Shown in pieces: positions 1-10,924 of a stretch of 64,000 nucleotides of DNA. The stretch is from Phycicoccus sp. Root101. Its GTDB lineage: Bacteria > Actinomycetota > Actinomycetes > Actinomycetales > Dermatophilaceae. The stretch covers positions 124,001-188,000 of the forward strand of contig NZ_LMCM01000008.1 in the NCBI RefSeq assembly GCF_001426245.1. Reading direction: 5' to 3'. Made by a program: the position numbers and the translations under genes. The notes under the pieces are model-generated. The model did no database searches. It was not told the DNA's origin and saw only the letters and a program-made list of their open reading frames with translations. Numbering within the stretch: the stretch's first letter is position 1; each line of letters begins with the position of its first letter.

Positions 1-8
1 ACGTGGAT

Positions 9-14
9 CCTCCT
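9..14 (-). promoter_or_regulatory. ribosome binding site of a gene beyond the left edge
   Basis: The minus strand reads AGGAGG here, followed by ATCCACGT up to the edge. A GTG completed by the first base outside the window would sit 6 nt from it. This suggests a minus-strand gene starting just outside, downstream of the histidine kinase. A response regulator would be the usual partner, but that is inference. The rest of 1-177 shows no coding region I can support. Confidence 0.45.
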
Positions 15-177
15 GGGTGCGGGTGCGCGGTCGGCGCCCCAGGACCAACCTGCTCGAACCACCCCGAGCCACCCATGACGGATGTCACGGGTGGCGGTGA
101 ACTCTGGGCGAAGGGGGTGCGGCGATCCGCCGCTGCGCAGGACCGACTTCCAGCCCGTCGATCCACGGGAGCTGCGG

Positions 178-2274
178 TCAGCCGAGCGACACGCCCACCC
201 GTGACAGGGGCAACCGCAGGCGCACCCGGGTACCGCCCTCGGCGCGGGGCCCGACCTCGAACGAGGCCCCGGCCACCTGGGCACGGTCGCGCATGCCCGA
301 GAGGCCGAGGTGCCCCGGGCGGTCGCGGTCCTCGTCCTCCCCGATGCCGCGTCCGTCGTCGTCGACGGTGACGACGGCATCGCCGTCCGAGACGGCGAGC
401 TCGACCACGACGGTGGTGGCCCCGGCGTGCTTGCGCGCGTTCACCAGCGCCTCCTTGACCACCCGGTGGATGGTGACCCGCTCCGCCTCGGGGACGGGTA
501 GGTCGGACTCACCGGCCACCCGGACCTCGACGTCGGTGCCGGCGAAGATGAAGGCGGCGGCGTCCTGCACGGCCTCGGCCAGGCTCAGCCCGTCGGGCAG
601 CGACTCGAGGTCGAACAGCAGGTTGCGCAGGCGTTCGGTGGCGGTCGAGACGATCTCCTGGAGGGTCTCGACGTCGTTCGTCAGGGACGGCGCCTCGGCA
701 GCGAGGTGCCGCCGCAGCAGGCCCAGGCGCAGGGCCACCGCGGCAAGCGCCTGGACCGGGTCGTCGTGGACGTCGTCGGCGATGCGGGCGCGCTCGTCCT
801 CCTGGGCCTGGACGAGCCGCTGGAGCAGGCGGGCCCGCTGCTCGGCCAGGTCGTGCAGCGCCCGCTCGTTGCGGCGGCGCTCGCTGACGTCCCGCTGGAT
901 GGTCGCCACGACCACGCCGTCGGCATCGGTGTCGTCGTGGACGACGAAGGTCGAGACCTCCACGGGCACGTTCGGGCGGCCGTCGACGGGCACGACCTCG
1001 GCCTCACCGGTGAACTGTCGACGGCGCAGGAGCTCGGGCCAGCGCCGGTCGAAGGTGGTCGCCCCGACTCCCGGCACGACCTCGGAGACGTGCAGGCTCG
1101 TCACGTCGAAGTCGCCCGGGAGCCCGAGCATCCGTCGCCCGGCAGGGTTGAGGTACATCAGCTGACCCCCCGCCCCGGCCATGCCGATCAGCTCGCCCGA
1201 GGCGTCGACGAGGGACTTGAAGAGGTTGAGGTCCACGGCGGCGACACCGACGACGCGGTGGGCCTCGACCTGCACCGAGCGCACGGTGAGCACACCCCGT
1301 GTGACGGCGAGGACGCCGCCGACCGCGTAGCAGGCCAGTGCGGGTCCGACAGCCGGGATGAGCAGACCAGAGAGACTGAGCATGGCGATGACGATCGCGA
1401 CGAGGACGGCGGGCACGACCACCGCCGACGTGAGGTCGGCGGCAGGGAGGTCACCTCTGCGCCGGACCGGCTGGGGTTTCGCCCGGGACGTCCCCACGGA
1501 AGGCCCGACCGCGGTTGCCACCAGGATCGTGCCCACCAGCGAGAGCGAGGCCACCCAGGTCCCCGGCCGCCACGCCCCCTGGGCCAGCAGGACGAAGTAG
1601 CTCACGTCGACCGCGACCACGGCCAGGACTCCCCCGAGCAGTACCAGGTCGGACGGGGACACCCGGGAGCGGGTCGTCGTGAGGAAGGCGGCACCGGCCA
1701 TGAGGAGCGCGACGTCGAGGGCCGGGTAGACGATGTTCATGACGACCGCCGAGGTGGGCACCCCGTCGGCGGTGAGGGTCCGCAGGGGGCCGTCGAGTGC
1801 GTGCGCGGCGAGACCGAGGGCGACCAGCGCCGCACTGACGCCGTCCAGCACGATCAGCGACCCGCGCCGTCGCGACAGGTCGCTCAGCCTGAGCGCCAGG
1901 GCCGCGAACAGGGTGAGCGAGGAGGCGACCCAGGCGGCATCCGCCCAGGACGGGTAGGAGGGGGTGCGGCCCAGGCTGAGGGCCGTCAGCGAGACGTCGA
2001 AGCCGACCGCCCGCAGCATGAGGAACGCCACGACGAGCCAGACCGCCGCACCGGTCGTGCGCCGGTGCCGCGCGCCGACGAGCCCGAGCAGGGCGACGAC
2101 GGTGTAGGCACCGCCCTGCAGGAGTCCGTCGAAGCGCTCGTCGAAACCCGGGCGTGGCCGGACGCCGGGGAGGGTCCAGACGGCGTAGGCCACGACCAGC
2201 AGCACGGCGAGCAGCAGCAGCGCGCGGTACGCGGCCGCGGTCGGCCTGGTGCCGGTCTCGCTCGTGGTGCTCAT
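178..2274 (-). CDS. membrane sensor histidine kinase with PAS domain (NarL/DesK type)
   Basis: This 698-residue protein opens with a long hydrophobic sensor region of about eight or more membrane segments (roughly residues 18-340). A PAS-like domain follows (about 355-465; it contains [11 protein letters not shown] and a PAC-like [12 protein letters not shown]), then a HisKA_3 dimerisation domain and an HATPase_c domain. The phospho-acceptor is H503 in [11 protein letters not shown], the N-box is near residue 612 ([10 protein letters not shown]) and the G-box near 638-643 (DDDGRG). It should autophosphorylate and pass phosphate to a NarL-family regulator. None lies in the window, though a ribosome binding site at the left edge hints at a downstream partner. 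A G-rich stretch precedes the ATG. The signal sensed is unknown. Confidence 0.9.
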   Translation of the reverse strand: MSTTSETGTRPTAAAYRALLLLAVLLVVAYAVWTLPGVRPRPGFDERFDGLLQGGAYTVVALLGLVGARHRRTTGAAVWLVVAFLMLRAVGFDVSLTALSLGRTPSYPSWADAAWVASSLTLFAALALRLSDLSRRRGSLIVLDGVSAALVALGLAAHALDGPLRTLTADGVPTSAVVMNIVYPALDVALLMAGAAFLTTTRSRVSPSDLVLLGGVLAVVAVDVSYFVLLAQGAWRPGTWVASLSLVGTILVATAVGPSVGTSRAKPQPVRRRGDLPAADLTSAVVVPAVLVAIVIAMLSLSGLLIPAVGPALACYAVGGVLAVTRGVLTVRSVQVEAHRVVGVAAVDLNLFKSLVDASGELIGMAGAGGQLMYLNPAGRRMLGLPGDFDVTSLHVSEVVPGVGATTFDRRWPELLRRRQFTGEAEVVPVDGRPNVPVEVSTFVVHDDTDADGVVVATIQRDVSERRRNERALHDLAEQRARLLQRLVQAQEDERARIADDVHDDPVQALAAVALRLGLLRRHLAAEAPSLTNDVETLQEIVSTATERLRNLLFDLESLPDGLSLAEAVQDAAAFIFAGTDVEVRVAGESDLPVPEAERVTIHRVVKEALVNARKHAGATTVVVELAVSDGDAVVTVDDDGRGIGEDEDRDRPGHLGLSGMRDRAQVAGASFEVGPRAEGGTRVRLRLPLSRVGVSLG

Positions 2275-2403
2275 GCTCGACCCCCTCGCCGGGCAGGGCG
2301 CGAACGCCTGTGCGTGGCACCCTACGCTCCCGGAACCGGGTCAGGGGCGGGTCAGCCCAGTTCGGGGGGCTGCTCGTGGTTCGGCTCGTGGAGCCCGCGC
2401 CGG

Positions 2404-2409
2404 TAGCCT
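2404..2409 (+). promoter_or_regulatory. -10 box (TAGCCT) of leaderless cysS
   Basis: TAGCCT lies 7 nt before the GTG of cysS, placing the transcript start on or next to the start codon. There is no Shine-Dalgarno sequence. This supports the GTG at 2417 over upstream in-frame starts. Confidence 0.5.
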
Positions 2410-2416
2410 TGCGCCC

Positions 2417-3874
2417 GTGAGTCTTCGCCTGTACGACACCGCCGCGCGCCAGCTGCGCGACTTCACCCCCCTTGTGCCCGGCAAGGTGGGGATCTACATC
2501 TGTGGGCTCACGACCCAGAGCCAGCCGCACATCGGGCACGTCCGCTTCGCCGTCGCCTTCGACGTGCTGCGCCGGTGGCTCGAGGGCCGTCATGGCTACG
2601 ACGTCTCGCTCGTGCGGAACGTCACCGACATCGACGACAAGATCCTCGCCAAGTCGGCCGACGCGGGTGAGGAGTGGTTCGCCCTCTCCTACCGCAACGA
2701 GGTCGCCACGGCTGCCGCGCTCGCGTCGCTCGGTGTGCTGCCCCCGACCTACGAGCCGCGCGCGACCGGTCACATCACCGAGATGGTCGAGCTGATGGAG
2801 ACCCTGGTCGAGAAGGGGCACGCCTACGCGGCCACGGACGGCAGCGGGGACGTCTACTTCGACGTCAAGAGCTTCCCGGAGTACGGCTCGCTGACCCACC
2901 AGAAGATCGAGGACATGGAAGCGGCGCAGGACGCCGACCCGCGCGGCAAGCGCGACCCCCGTGACTTCGCGCTCTGGAAGGGACGCAAGGAGTCCGAACC
3001 CGCGACCGCCTCGTGGCCCACCCCCTTCGGCGTCGGCCGTCCCGGCTGGCACCTCGAGTGCTCGGCGATGGCGCGCAAGTACCTCGGCGATGCGTTCGAC
3101 ATCCACGGCGGCGGCGTCGACCTGCGCTTCCCGCACCACGAGAACGAGCAGGCGCAGTCGCACGCCGCGGGTCTGGGCTTCGCCAACTTCTGGCTGCACA
3201 ACGCCTGGGTCACCCTCGGTGGCGAGAAGATGAGCAAGTCGCTCGGCAACAGCCTGGTCGTCTCCGAGGTCACCAAGGTCGCCCGCCCGCTGGCCCTGCG
3301 GTACTACCTCACCGCCGCCCACTACCGCTCCACCATCGACTTCTACGAGGGCTCGCTGCGCGAGGCCGAAGCCACGGTCGAGCGCATCGAGGGCTTCCTC
3401 ACCCGCGCCCTGCGGTCGCTGCCCGACGGGACCTCCATCACGCCCGACCTGGGCGCCGTCCCCGAGGCGTATGCCGCCGCGATGGACGACGACCTCAACG
3501 TCAGTGGGGCCCTGGCCGTGGTGCACGACACCGTGCGGGCCGGCAACACCGCGCTCGACGACGGTGACGAGGAGGCGGTCGCAGCAGCGTTCGCCTCGGT
3601 CGTCGTCATGACCGACCTGTTGGGCGTCAACCCGCTCGACCCGCAGTGGGGGACCGACACCACGTCGGGCTCCGGCGACGCACAGGGCGCCCTCGACGCC
3701 CTCGTGCAGGTGCAGCTCGAGGCCCGCGCCGCGGCCCGGGCCGCCCGCGACTTCGCCACGGCGGACGCGATCCGCGACCAGCTCGGTCTGGCCGGCATCG
3801 TCATCGAGGACACCGCGTCGGGAGCGAACTGGTCGCTGGCCCGTCGGGACAACGAAGAGACAGGCAGCATCTGA
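2417..3874 (+). CDS. cysS: cysteinyl-tRNA synthetase
   Basis: Class I aminoacyl-tRNA synthetase of 485 residues that charges tRNA-Cys in the cytoplasm. The HIGH motif is PHIGH (37-41) and KMSKS is at 271-275 ([10 protein letters not shown]). The four zinc ligands that select cysteine are all present at the family spacing: C29, C215, H240 and E244. The motif before HIGH reads CGLTTQSQ rather than the commoner CGPTV form. The GTG start gives [12 protein letters not shown], the conserved beginning. Upstream in-frame codons translate to low-complexity sequence. The stop overlaps the rlmB ATG by one base (TGATG), so the two are translationally coupled, a common arrangement. Confidence 0.97.
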   Translation: MSLRLYDTAARQLRDFTPLVPGKVGIYICGLTTQSQPHIGHVRFAVAFDVLRRWLEGRHGYDVSLVRNVTDIDDKILAKSADAGEEWFALSYRNEVATAAALASLGVLPPTYEPRATGHITEMVELMETLVEKGHAYAATDGSGDVYFDVKSFPEYGSLTHQKIEDMEAAQDADPRGKRDPRDFALWKGRKESEPATASWPTPFGVGRPGWHLECSAMARKYLGDAFDIHGGGVDLRFPHHENEQAQSHAAGLGFANFWLHNAWVTLGGEKMSKSLGNSLVVSEVTKVARPLALRYYLTAAHYRSTIDFYEGSLREAEATVERIEGFLTRALRSLPDGTSITPDLGAVPEAYAAAMDDDLNVSGALAVVHDTVRAGNTALDDGDEEAVAAAFASVVVMTDLLGVNPLDPQWGTDTTSGSGDAQGALDALVQVQLEARAAARAARDFATADAIRDQLGLAGIVIEDTASGANWSLARRDNEETGSI

Positions 3875-4872
3875 TGGCAGGCAACTCCCAGCGCCGTGGC
3901 GCGATCCGCAAGGGCGCGTCGAAGAAGGGGTCGTCGATCGGTTCCGGCGGTCAGCGTCGTCGTGGCCTCGAGGGCAAGGGCCCGACGCCCCGGGCGGAGG
4001 ACCGCCCCAACCACAAGGCGCACAAGATGGCCAAGGCCGCTGCGAAGAGCGGCGGACCCTCGGGTCCGCGAGGCTCCGGCGGCTCCGGCCAGCGCAGTGG
4101 CGGCTCCCGTCGCGGTGGCAAGGCGTCCAGCGAGATCGTCGCCGGTCGCAACTCCGTGGTCGAGGCGCTGCGCGCCGACATCCCGGTCACCACGATGTAC
4201 GTCGCCGGACGGATCGACGCGGACGACCGTGTCCGTGAGGCGCTGAAGATGGCCACCACCAAGGGGATCGCGATCCTCGAGACGCCCCGCGGCGAGCTCG
4301 ACCGGATCACCGACGGCGCCGTCCACCAGGGCCTCGCCCTCCAGGTGCCGCCCTACGAGTACGCGCACCCGCAGGACTTCATCGACCCGCAGGTGCCCGG
4401 CATCCCGCTCGTCGTCGCGCTCGACGGCATCACCGACCCGCGCAACCTCGGCGCGATCATCCGGTCGGTCGCCGCCTTCGGCGGCCACGGTGTCGTGGTC
4501 CCCGAGCGTCGCTCGGTGGGCATGACCGCGAGCGCGTGGAAGACCTCGGCCGGCGCCGCTGCGCGCGTCCCGGTCGCGTTGGCCTCCAACCTGACCCGTG
4601 CGCTCGAGGAGTACCGCAAGGCGGGCTTCTTCATCCTCGGGCTCGACATGGACGGTGACGTCGAGCTGCCCGGCCTGGCGCTCGCGACCGAGCCGATCGT
4701 CATCGTCGTGGGCTCCGAGGGCAAGGGGCTGTCCCGGCTCGTCAGCGAGACCTGCGACCAGATCGTGTCGATCCCCATGTCGTCGACGACCGAGTCGCTC
4801 AACGCCGGCATCGCCGCCGGGGTGACGCTCTACGAGGTGGCCCGACGGCGCGCGGAGGCCAAGAACGCCTGA
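3874..4872 (+). CDS. rlmB: 23S rRNA 2'-O-methyltransferase, RlmB/TrmH family
   Basis: SPOUT-class methyltransferase of 332 residues, expected to methylate the ribose of G2251 in 23S rRNA (E. coli numbering). The first ~80 residues are basic and disordered (repeats of GSGGSG and RRG), as in actinobacterial members. A substrate-binding domain follows ([16 protein letters not shown]), then the knotted SAM-binding domain with motif 1 [13 protein letters not shown], motif 2 [12 protein letters not shown] and motif 3 [13 protein letters not shown]. It overlaps the cysS stop by one base. The family also contains tRNA methylases, so the exact target is inferred from the cysS neighbourhood and full-length match. 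Confidence 0.93.
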   Translation: MAGNSQRRGAIRKGASKKGSSIGSGGQRRRGLEGKGPTPRAEDRPNHKAHKMAKAAAKSGGPSGPRGSGGSGQRSGGSRRGGKASSEIVAGRNSVVEALRADIPVTTMYVAGRIDADDRVREALKMATTKGIAILETPRGELDRITDGAVHQGLALQVPPYEYAHPQDFIDPQVPGIPLVVALDGITDPRNLGAIIRSVAAFGGHGVVVPERRSVGMTASAWKTSAGAAARVPVALASNLTRALEEYRKAGFFILGLDMDGDVELPGLALATEPIVIVVGSEGKGLSRLVSETCDQIVSIPMSSTTESLNAGIAAGVTLYEVARRRAEAKNA

Positions 4873-4970
4873 CGGCGCAAATCCGCCCAAGTCGGGAGGG
4901 CGTCCGCCAGCGTTCGCGGCATCGTCGTGTCCAAGGGGGAGCGGCGGCCAGAACGCGAAGGGATCGCACC

Positions 4971-5525
4971 ATGTCTGAGTACGGCACACCTCCGCCACCT
5001 CCGGGACCCGAGGGCGGCAGCTACGGGCAGATGCCCCAGATGGACCCGAGCCAGGCCCCATCCGCGGCGCCGGTCACGCGCCCCCCGGCGATGGACCAGG
5101 CCGTCCTGCTCATGAAGGTCGGCGCCGGGCTGAGCCTGCTGGGCCTGCTCCTGTCGCTCTTCATGCGCGACGCCATCCGTCAGGCCGTCGAGAAGTCGAA
5201 CAACGGCAGCCTGACGGCGTCCCAGGTCGACACCGCCGTCACGGTCGGCACCGCGACCGGGATCGTCTTCGGCCTCGTGGGCGTCGGTCTGTGGCTGTGG
5301 ATGGCCTCGGCCAACGGCAAGGGGAAGTCCTGGGCGCGCATCGTCGCGACGGTCTTCTTCGCGATCAGCGTCCTCGGCCTGCTCAGCACCCTCGTCCAGG
5401 CCGGACCGCTGCTGAGCAAGCTGATCAACGTGGTGTCCGTGCTGCTCGGCGCCTACATCATCGTGCTGCTGTACAAGAAGGAGTCCTCGGAGTTCTACCA
5501 GGCCTCCTCGGCGCCGCGGGCCTGA
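4971..5525 (+). CDS. small four-helix membrane protein, function unknown
   Basis: 184 residues. The first ~40 are rich in Pro, Gly and Gln (MSEYGTPPPPPGPEGG). Four hydrophobic segments follow at about 43-65, 88-112, 123-141 and 146-167, and a short cytoplasmic tail ends the protein. This layout (proline-rich N-terminus, then a small membrane bundle) is common in uncharacterised actinobacterial membrane proteins, and I see no catalytic motif. It faces an RDD-family gene across a shared terminator. The ATG is preceded by GAAGGGAT, a modest ribosome site. Confidence 0.8.
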   Translation: MSEYGTPPPPPGPEGGSYGQMPQMDPSQAPSAAPVTRPPAMDQAVLLMKVGAGLSLLGLLLSLFMRDAIRQAVEKSNNGSLTASQVDTAVTVGTATGIVFGLVGVGLWLWMASANGKGKSWARIVATVFFAISVLGLLSTLVQAGPLLSKLINVVSVLLGAYIIVLLYKKESSEFYQASSAPRA

Positions 5526-5549
5526 CCCGGCTCTCCGCGGCATACGCGC

Positions 5550-5586
5550 AGAGGGCGGTGACCACCCCGGGTGGTCACCGCCCTCC
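5550..5586. terminator. bidirectional terminator hairpin
   Basis: A 15-16 bp perfect stem (GAGGGCGGTGACCAC with its complement at 5571-5585) has a loop of 3-5 nt. It lies between convergent genes and overlaps the last codons of the minus-strand RDD gene. No U-tract follows, as is usual in high-GC actinobacteria. Confidence 0.7.
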
Positions 5587-6228
5587 GTCGTCGGGCTCCT
5601 CTGCTCCGGCGGCCTCTCCGGGCCTCGGCACCCGGACCACGACGGTGCCGATCACCTTGTCGGCGAACGTCTGGCGCTTGTCGTCCCACAGCGGCCACAG
5701 GTAGCCGATGTTGGCGCCGAGGCCGTCGAGGGTGTGGCACAGCTCGCGCACGAACGCCATCCCCGCCCCGACGGGCTGGCCCGTGCGTTCCTCCACGAGG
5801 CGCAGACCCAAGGCCATCTTGCCCAGGCTCTGACCCGTGCGGCCCTGCCGGAACGTCCGGTTCCAGAGCTGGATCGCCAGCACCGCCACGAGGCCGAGCA
5901 GGGCCAGCACGCCGCCGAGGACCATCAGGCCCGTGTCGACCTGGCTGGTCGTCTGTGTGGCGGGGTCGAAGACCGACTCGGTCCTCGCGACACCCGCCGA
6001 GAAGGTGACCACGCCGGCGACGCACAGCAGCAGCCCCGAGAGTGCCACCAGGCTGTCGATGAGGGAGGCGGCCACCCGGCTGCCCCAGTCGGCGAGCGGC
6101 CCCCACGGCCCGTCGACCCCGGGTGCCGTCAGTGCGGCATACCTGGCCATCCCGTATGGCGCGGGCCAGCGCCGGCCCACCAGCCCGCCACGGGGCTCGG
6201 GGTGCGGTGGCTGTGCCTGGTCGGTCAT
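5575..6228 (-). CDS. RDD family membrane protein (first of two)
   Basis: 217 residues with an RDD domain, a small integral membrane domain of mostly unknown function (some members act in ion antiport). The signature WGSRVAASLIDSLVA is followed by two hydrophobic spans, the conserved RQGRTGQSLGKMALGLRLV loop and a C-terminal WPLWDDKRQTFADKVIGTVVV segment. GAGGGA precedes the ATG. The next gene upstream encodes a paralogue with the same architecture, so the pair looks like a tandem duplication that has diverged. Confidence 0.88.
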   Translation of the reverse strand: MTDQAQPPHPEPRGGLVGRRWPAPYGMARYAALTAPGVDGPWGPLADWGSRVAASLIDSLVALSGLLLCVAGVVTFSAGVARTESVFDPATQTTSQVDTGLMVLGGVLALLGLVAVLAIQLWNRTFRQGRTGQSLGKMALGLRLVEERTGQPVGAGMAFVRELCHTLDGLGANIGYLWPLWDDKRQTFADKVIGTVVVRVPRPGEAAGAEEPDDGGR

Positions 6229-6284
6229 CGTGGTCCCTCGGGATGGTGCGCGGCCGCCGTCGAACCGTCGCCGACGGGCTCACG

Positions 6285-6869
6285 CTACTGGGGAAGGGGC
6301 GCGCCCACCGGCGGGACGAGCGCCGTTCCGGGAGCCCCGACCGGCGCGGCGTGCGCGACGACGGTCCCGACGATCTTGTCGGCGAAGGTCTGCTTCCGGC
6401 TGTCCCAGAGGGGCCAGAGGTAGCCGAGGTAGAAGAGGCCGTCGACGATGTGGACGATGTCGCGCACGAAGGCGGTGCCTGCGCCGACGGGCGTGCCGGT
6501 CTGCGCGCTGACGAGGTAGAGCTTGAGCGCGGACTTGCCCAGGCTCTGGCCGGTACGTCCCTGCAGGATGAAGCGGTTCCAGATCACGGCCACCAGTCCG
6601 AGCACGGAGCCCAGGAGCATCAGGCCGCTCGCCAGCAGCAGGGTGGGCAGGTCCACGCCGGCGTAGTCGGCGGGGTCGCCGCCGAGGATCCGCGCGCCAG
6701 GTGCCGCGTCGAGGAGCACGACCAGCCCGACGTAGTACGGGATCTGGGCCGCGGCGACCACGAGGGCGTCGATCAGGCTGGCGGCGACGCGGCGCCACCA
6801 GCCGGCCATCGGCACCCACTGTCCCGACATCGTGCCGCCCGACGTCGAGAAGGCCTGGTGCTCGGTCAT
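6285..6869 (-). CDS. RDD family membrane protein (second of two)
   Basis: 194 residues. It contains WWRRVAASLIDALVV, then LQGRTGQSLGKSALKLYLV and WPLWDSRKQTFADKIVGTVVA, matching the downstream RDD protein block by block. Two or three membrane helices are predicted by eye. I chose the ATG at 6869 because GGGGGA lies just upstream; reading further upstream in frame runs into arginine-rich sequence antisense to the DUF4032 gene. Function unknown. Confidence 0.87.
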   Translation of the reverse strand: MTEHQAFSTSGGTMSGQWVPMAGWWRRVAASLIDALVVAAAQIPYYVGLVVLLDAAPGARILGGDPADYAGVDLPTLLLASGLMLLGSVLGLVAVIWNRFILQGRTGQSLGKSALKLYLVSAQTGTPVGAGTAFVRDIVHIVDGLFYLGYLWPLWDSRKQTFADKIVGTVVAHAAPVGAPGTALVPPVGAPLPQ

Positions 6870-7006
6870 GTCCGTCCCCCTGTGCGCGTGCCGTTCCGGC
6901 CGCGCTCCCCGCGGGCCGCCGGAAAGGTACCGCCGCGGGAGCAGGCCAGGGGGCGGATTCGCGAACACCCTGTCCGGACGGGGGAGGGCCGGTGCGGCGG
7001 CGACGA

Positions 7007-8257
7007 CTACCGGTCGTCGAACATGGCGACGACCGGCATCTCGACCGTGTCGACGCCGACCACGGTGGCTTCGTCGGGCTTGCTGGGCAGGACGTGGGCG
7101 ACGTAGTCGCGGATCGCGTCCTCGATGGGCATGTCGTGCCCGGCGCGTTCGGACATGTACCAACGGTGTTCGAGCACCTCGTGGAAGAGCTCGGCCGGCT
7201 CCAGCTTGGCCGCCATGTCGCGGGGCACGGTCCGGGTGATCGGCTCGTAGATCTTGGCCAGCCAGTCGTGCGCCACGATCTCCTCGTCGTCGTTCTGGCG
7301 GTCGGTGCCGGCGCGGTAGGAGTCGAGGTCGTTGAGCAGGCGACGGGCCTGGTTCTCCTCGACGTCGAGGCCGGTGAGGCGCAGCAGCCGGCGGGAGTGG
7401 TGCCCGGCGTCGACGACCTTGGGCTGGATCTGGATCGTCGTGCCGTCGAAGTCGGTGGAGATGGCGAGCTCGTCGACGTCGAAGCCGAGCTCGTTCAGCC
7501 GCCGGATGCGCTCGTCGACGCGCCAGCGGTCGCCGCGCTCGAAGCGCTCCAGGCCGGTGAGCTCGTCCCACAGCTCGGTGTAGCGGGTGACGATCCGGTT
7601 GGAGGTGTCGACGGCGTCGGTGCCGGCCTCGAGGAAGCCGCCCGCCTCGAGGTCCATCAGCTCACCGGCGATGTTGACCCGGGCGATGTCGAGGTCGTGC
7701 TCGCGCTGGCCGTCCGTGAGCGACTGGTGCAGCTCGCCGGTCTCGGCGTCCACGAGGTAGGCCGCGAAGGCGCCGGCGTCGCGCCGGAACAGCGTGTTGG
7801 AGAGGGACACGTCGCCCCACCAGAACCCGCTCAGGTGCAGGCGCACGAGCAGCACCGCGAGCGCGTCGATGAGACGGGTGGAGGTGCCCTCGCGCAGGGA
7901 CTGGCTGAACAGCGCGCGGTAGGGCAGCGAGAACTGGAGGTGCTGGGTGATCAGGCAGGCGTCGAGGGGGTTGCCGTCGCGGTCGGTGCGCCCGCTGACG
8001 ACCCCGAAGGGCTCGACGCAGGGGACCTCGATCTTGTTGAGGACGCGCAGCATCTGGTACTCGCGGACGGCGATGTCGGCCTTGATCTCCTTGACCGCCA
8101 GGACCCGGCCGGAGAGCTTGACGAAGCGCACGACGTGCCGCGAGATGCCACGGGGCAGGGCTGCCAGGTACTCCTCCGGCCAGGTCTCGAGCGGGAGCTC
8201 CCACGGGAGGTCGAGCAGGGCCGGGTCGGGCCGGGATGCGGTGATGTTCAGGGCCAC
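7007..8257 (-). CDS. DUF4032 protein, kinase-like fold
   Basis: 416 residues. The N-terminal half resembles a lipopolysaccharide-kinase-type protein-kinase fold: a lysine in LAVKEIKADIAVREYQML and a catalytic-loop-like WGDVSLSNTLFRRDAG followed by YLVDAETGE. The second half matches the actinobacterial DUF4032 extension (WLAKIYEPITRTVPRDM, EVLEHRWYMSERAG). The activating HRD and DFG motifs of true kinases are altered, so catalysis is uncertain. The start is GTG with GGGAG about 9 nt upstream. The biological role is not known. Confidence 0.85.
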   Translation of the reverse strand: MALNITASRPDPALLDLPWELPLETWPEEYLAALPRGISRHVVRFVKLSGRVLAVKEIKADIAVREYQMLRVLNKIEVPCVEPFGVVSGRTDRDGNPLDACLITQHLQFSLPYRALFSQSLREGTSTRLIDALAVLLVRLHLSGFWWGDVSLSNTLFRRDAGAFAAYLVDAETGELHQSLTDGQREHDLDIARVNIAGELMDLEAGGFLEAGTDAVDTSNRIVTRYTELWDELTGLERFERGDRWRVDERIRRLNELGFDVDELAISTDFDGTTIQIQPKVVDAGHHSRRLLRLTGLDVEENQARRLLNDLDSYRAGTDRQNDDEEIVAHDWLAKIYEPITRTVPRDMAAKLEPAELFHEVLEHRWYMSERAGHDMPIEDAIRDYVAHVLPSKPDEATVVGVDTVEMPVVAMFDDR

Positions 8258-8334
8258 GGGTCCATGCTCCCACTCTGGTCGTCGGTGCGGGTGGGCTGCT
8301 CACCGTGCCGGCCGGCCAGCGGGCCGCCCGCGCC

Positions 8335-8400
8335 GGGCAACCAGCGCGCCCGGGCCGGGCAACCGCCGCACCCGGGCCGGGCGACCAGCGCGCCCTGGCC
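8335..8400 (+). repeat. three tandem 22-bp GC-rich repeats
   Basis: Three direct copies of GGGCAACCAGCGCGCCCGGG plus CC (8335-8356, 8357-8378, 8379-8400) differ at a few positions, with a degenerate partial copy before them. They lie between the DUF4032 start and the ABC ATPase stop. On the minus strand this is the region after the ATPase gene and before DUF4032, so it could end one transcript or sit in the leader of the next. Confidence 0.75.
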
Positions 8401-8461
8401 CGGACAGCCGTGTGGCCGGCCCCCTCGCGGGAGCCGGCCACAGGCCTTGCAGATGGCGCTG

Positions 8462-9571
<1,110 letters not shown>

Positions 9572-9709
9572 GGGCGTCTTTGCCTTTCCTTCACCGGCAG
9601 GAACGTGCCGGACGATCCGTTGTAAAGGTGGAACACCGGCGACATCGGTGTCGTCGGTGGGGTCAGTCTGTCCCAGCCGGCGCGGTTTGACCACCTCCCA
9701 TCCGCTGGA

Positions 9710-9723
9710 TGGAAACGTTTGCG
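9710..9723. promoter_or_regulatory. LacI-family operator candidate
   Basis: TGGAAACGTTTGCG is a near-palindrome centred on CG and fits the classic LacI/GalR operator shape (TGNAAACG/CGTTTNCA). It lies between the divergent ATPase and LacI genes, about 140 nt before the ATPase ATG. The local regulator is the obvious candidate ligand (inference). Confidence 0.55.
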
Positions 9724-9786
9724 CACTCGCGCTCACGCACGAGGTCGGGACAAACCCGGGCCAACCGCCCTTGCGTCGTGAAACTT

Positions 9787-9824
9787 CTTGCACGTACCTG
9801 ATCGGTCACGCTGCAAGTTCTTGC
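9787..9824. promoter_or_regulatory. CTTGCA/TGCAAG repeats before lacI
   Basis: CTTGCA at 9787-9792 is inverted as TGCAAG at 9812-9817, and GCAAG-TT-CTTGC (9813-9824) is itself a perfect inverted repeat. Maltose-type LacI regulators of actinobacteria are known to use TTGCA-containing palindromes, so this may be an autoregulatory operator. Confidence 0.4.
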
Positions 9825-9910
9825 TAGATTGCGCCCTGTCCGGCACCTGCGGCGACGCCCCGCGGCACAGCCGGGGCGCGCGCGGAGCACACACCAAGGG
9901 GAGGGGATCG

Positions 9911-10924
9911 GTGAAGGCGAGACTGGCCGACATCGCGGTCCACGCCGACGTGAGCGAGGCGACCGTCAGCCGCGTGCTCAACGGCAAGCCCGGCGTCGCC
10001 GACTCCACCCGCGAGGCGGTGCTGCACTCTCTCGACGTGCTCGGGTACGACCGGCCGTCCCGGCTGCGGCGCAAGTCCGCGGACCTCGTCGGCCTCATCG
10101 TCCCCGAGCTCACCAACCCGATCTTCCCGGCGTTCGCGCAGATCATCGAGACGGCGCTCGCCCGCCACCAGTTCACCCCCGTGCTGTGCACGCAGACCCC
10201 CGGTGGGGTGCACGAGGACGAGTACGTGCAGATGCTCCTCGACCGTGGCGTCGCGGGCATCATCTACGTCTCCGGGCAGCACGCCGACGTCACCGAGGAC
10301 ACCGACCGCTACGCCACGCTGCGTGAGCGCGGCCTGCCGATCGTCCTGGTCAACGGGTACCAGCAGGGCATCGACGCCCCCTTCATCTCCAACGACGACA
10401 TCGCGTCCATGGAGCTCGCGCTCACCCACCTGGTCCAGCTGGGCCACACCCGCATCGGGCTCGCGATCGGCCCCGACCGGTTCGTCCCCGTCATCCGCAA
10501 GATCGCCGGGTTCCGCTCCTCGATGCACACGCTGCTCGGCCGCGACGACGTCGAGGACCTCATCGAGCGCACCATGTTCTCGGTCGAGGGCGGCGACACG
10601 GCCGGGGCCCGGCTGCTCGACAAGGGCTGCACCGCCGTGGTCTGCGGCTCGGACCTCATGGCGCTCGGGGCGATCCGCGCGGCGCGTCGGGCGGGGCTGC
10701 GGGTGCCCGAGGACTTCTCCGTCGTCGGCTACGACGACTCGCCACTCATCGCCTTCACCGACCCGCCGCTGACGACCGTGCGCCAGAGCGTGCAGCCGAT
10801 GGCCGAGGCTGCCGTGCGGGCCCTGCTCGACGAGATCCGCGGCGAGCCCACGCCGCGGGCCGAGTACGTCTTCCGTCCCGAGCTCGTCGTGCGCGCGTCG
10901 ACGGGTGCCGCGCCCCGGCGCTAG
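9911..10924 (+). CDS. LacI-family transcriptional regulator
   Basis: 337-residue repressor. The N-terminal helix-turn-helix with hinge reads LADIAVHADVSEATVSRVLNG (split here by position 4-24 for reference only), and a periplasmic-binding-protein-like effector domain follows (LVGLIVPELTNPIFPAFAQ ... ADLVVGYDDS-type region near FSVVGYDDSPLIAFTDPPL). I chose the GTG at 9911 because AGGGGAGGGGATCG precedes it and it gives the canonical short N-terminus. It is divergent from the orphan sugar ATPase and convergent with otsB, whose stop codon it overlaps. The likely ligand is a sugar (maltose, trehalose or similar), not resolvable from sequence. Confidence 0.92.
   Translation: MKARLADIAVHADVSEATVSRVLNGKPGVADSTREAVLHSLDVLGYDRPSRLRRKSADLVGLIVPELTNPIFPAFAQIIETALARHQFTPVLCTQTPGGVHEDEYVQMLLDRGVAGIIYVSGQHADVTEDTDRYATLRERGLPIVLVNGYQQGIDAPFISNDDIASMELALTHLVQLGHTRIGLAIGPDRFVPVIRKIAGFRSSMHTLLGRDDVEDLIERTMFSVEGGDTAGARLLDKGCTAVVCGSDLMALGAIRAARRAGLRVPEDFSVVGYDDSPLIAFTDPPLTTVRQSVQPMAEAAVRALLDEIRGEPTPRAEYVFRPELVVRASTGAAPRR

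Noticed and set aside
706..2406. 566-codon plus-strand frame antisense to the histidine kinase
   Set aside because: Low-complexity charged translation; the opposite strand holds a full kinase with all motifs.
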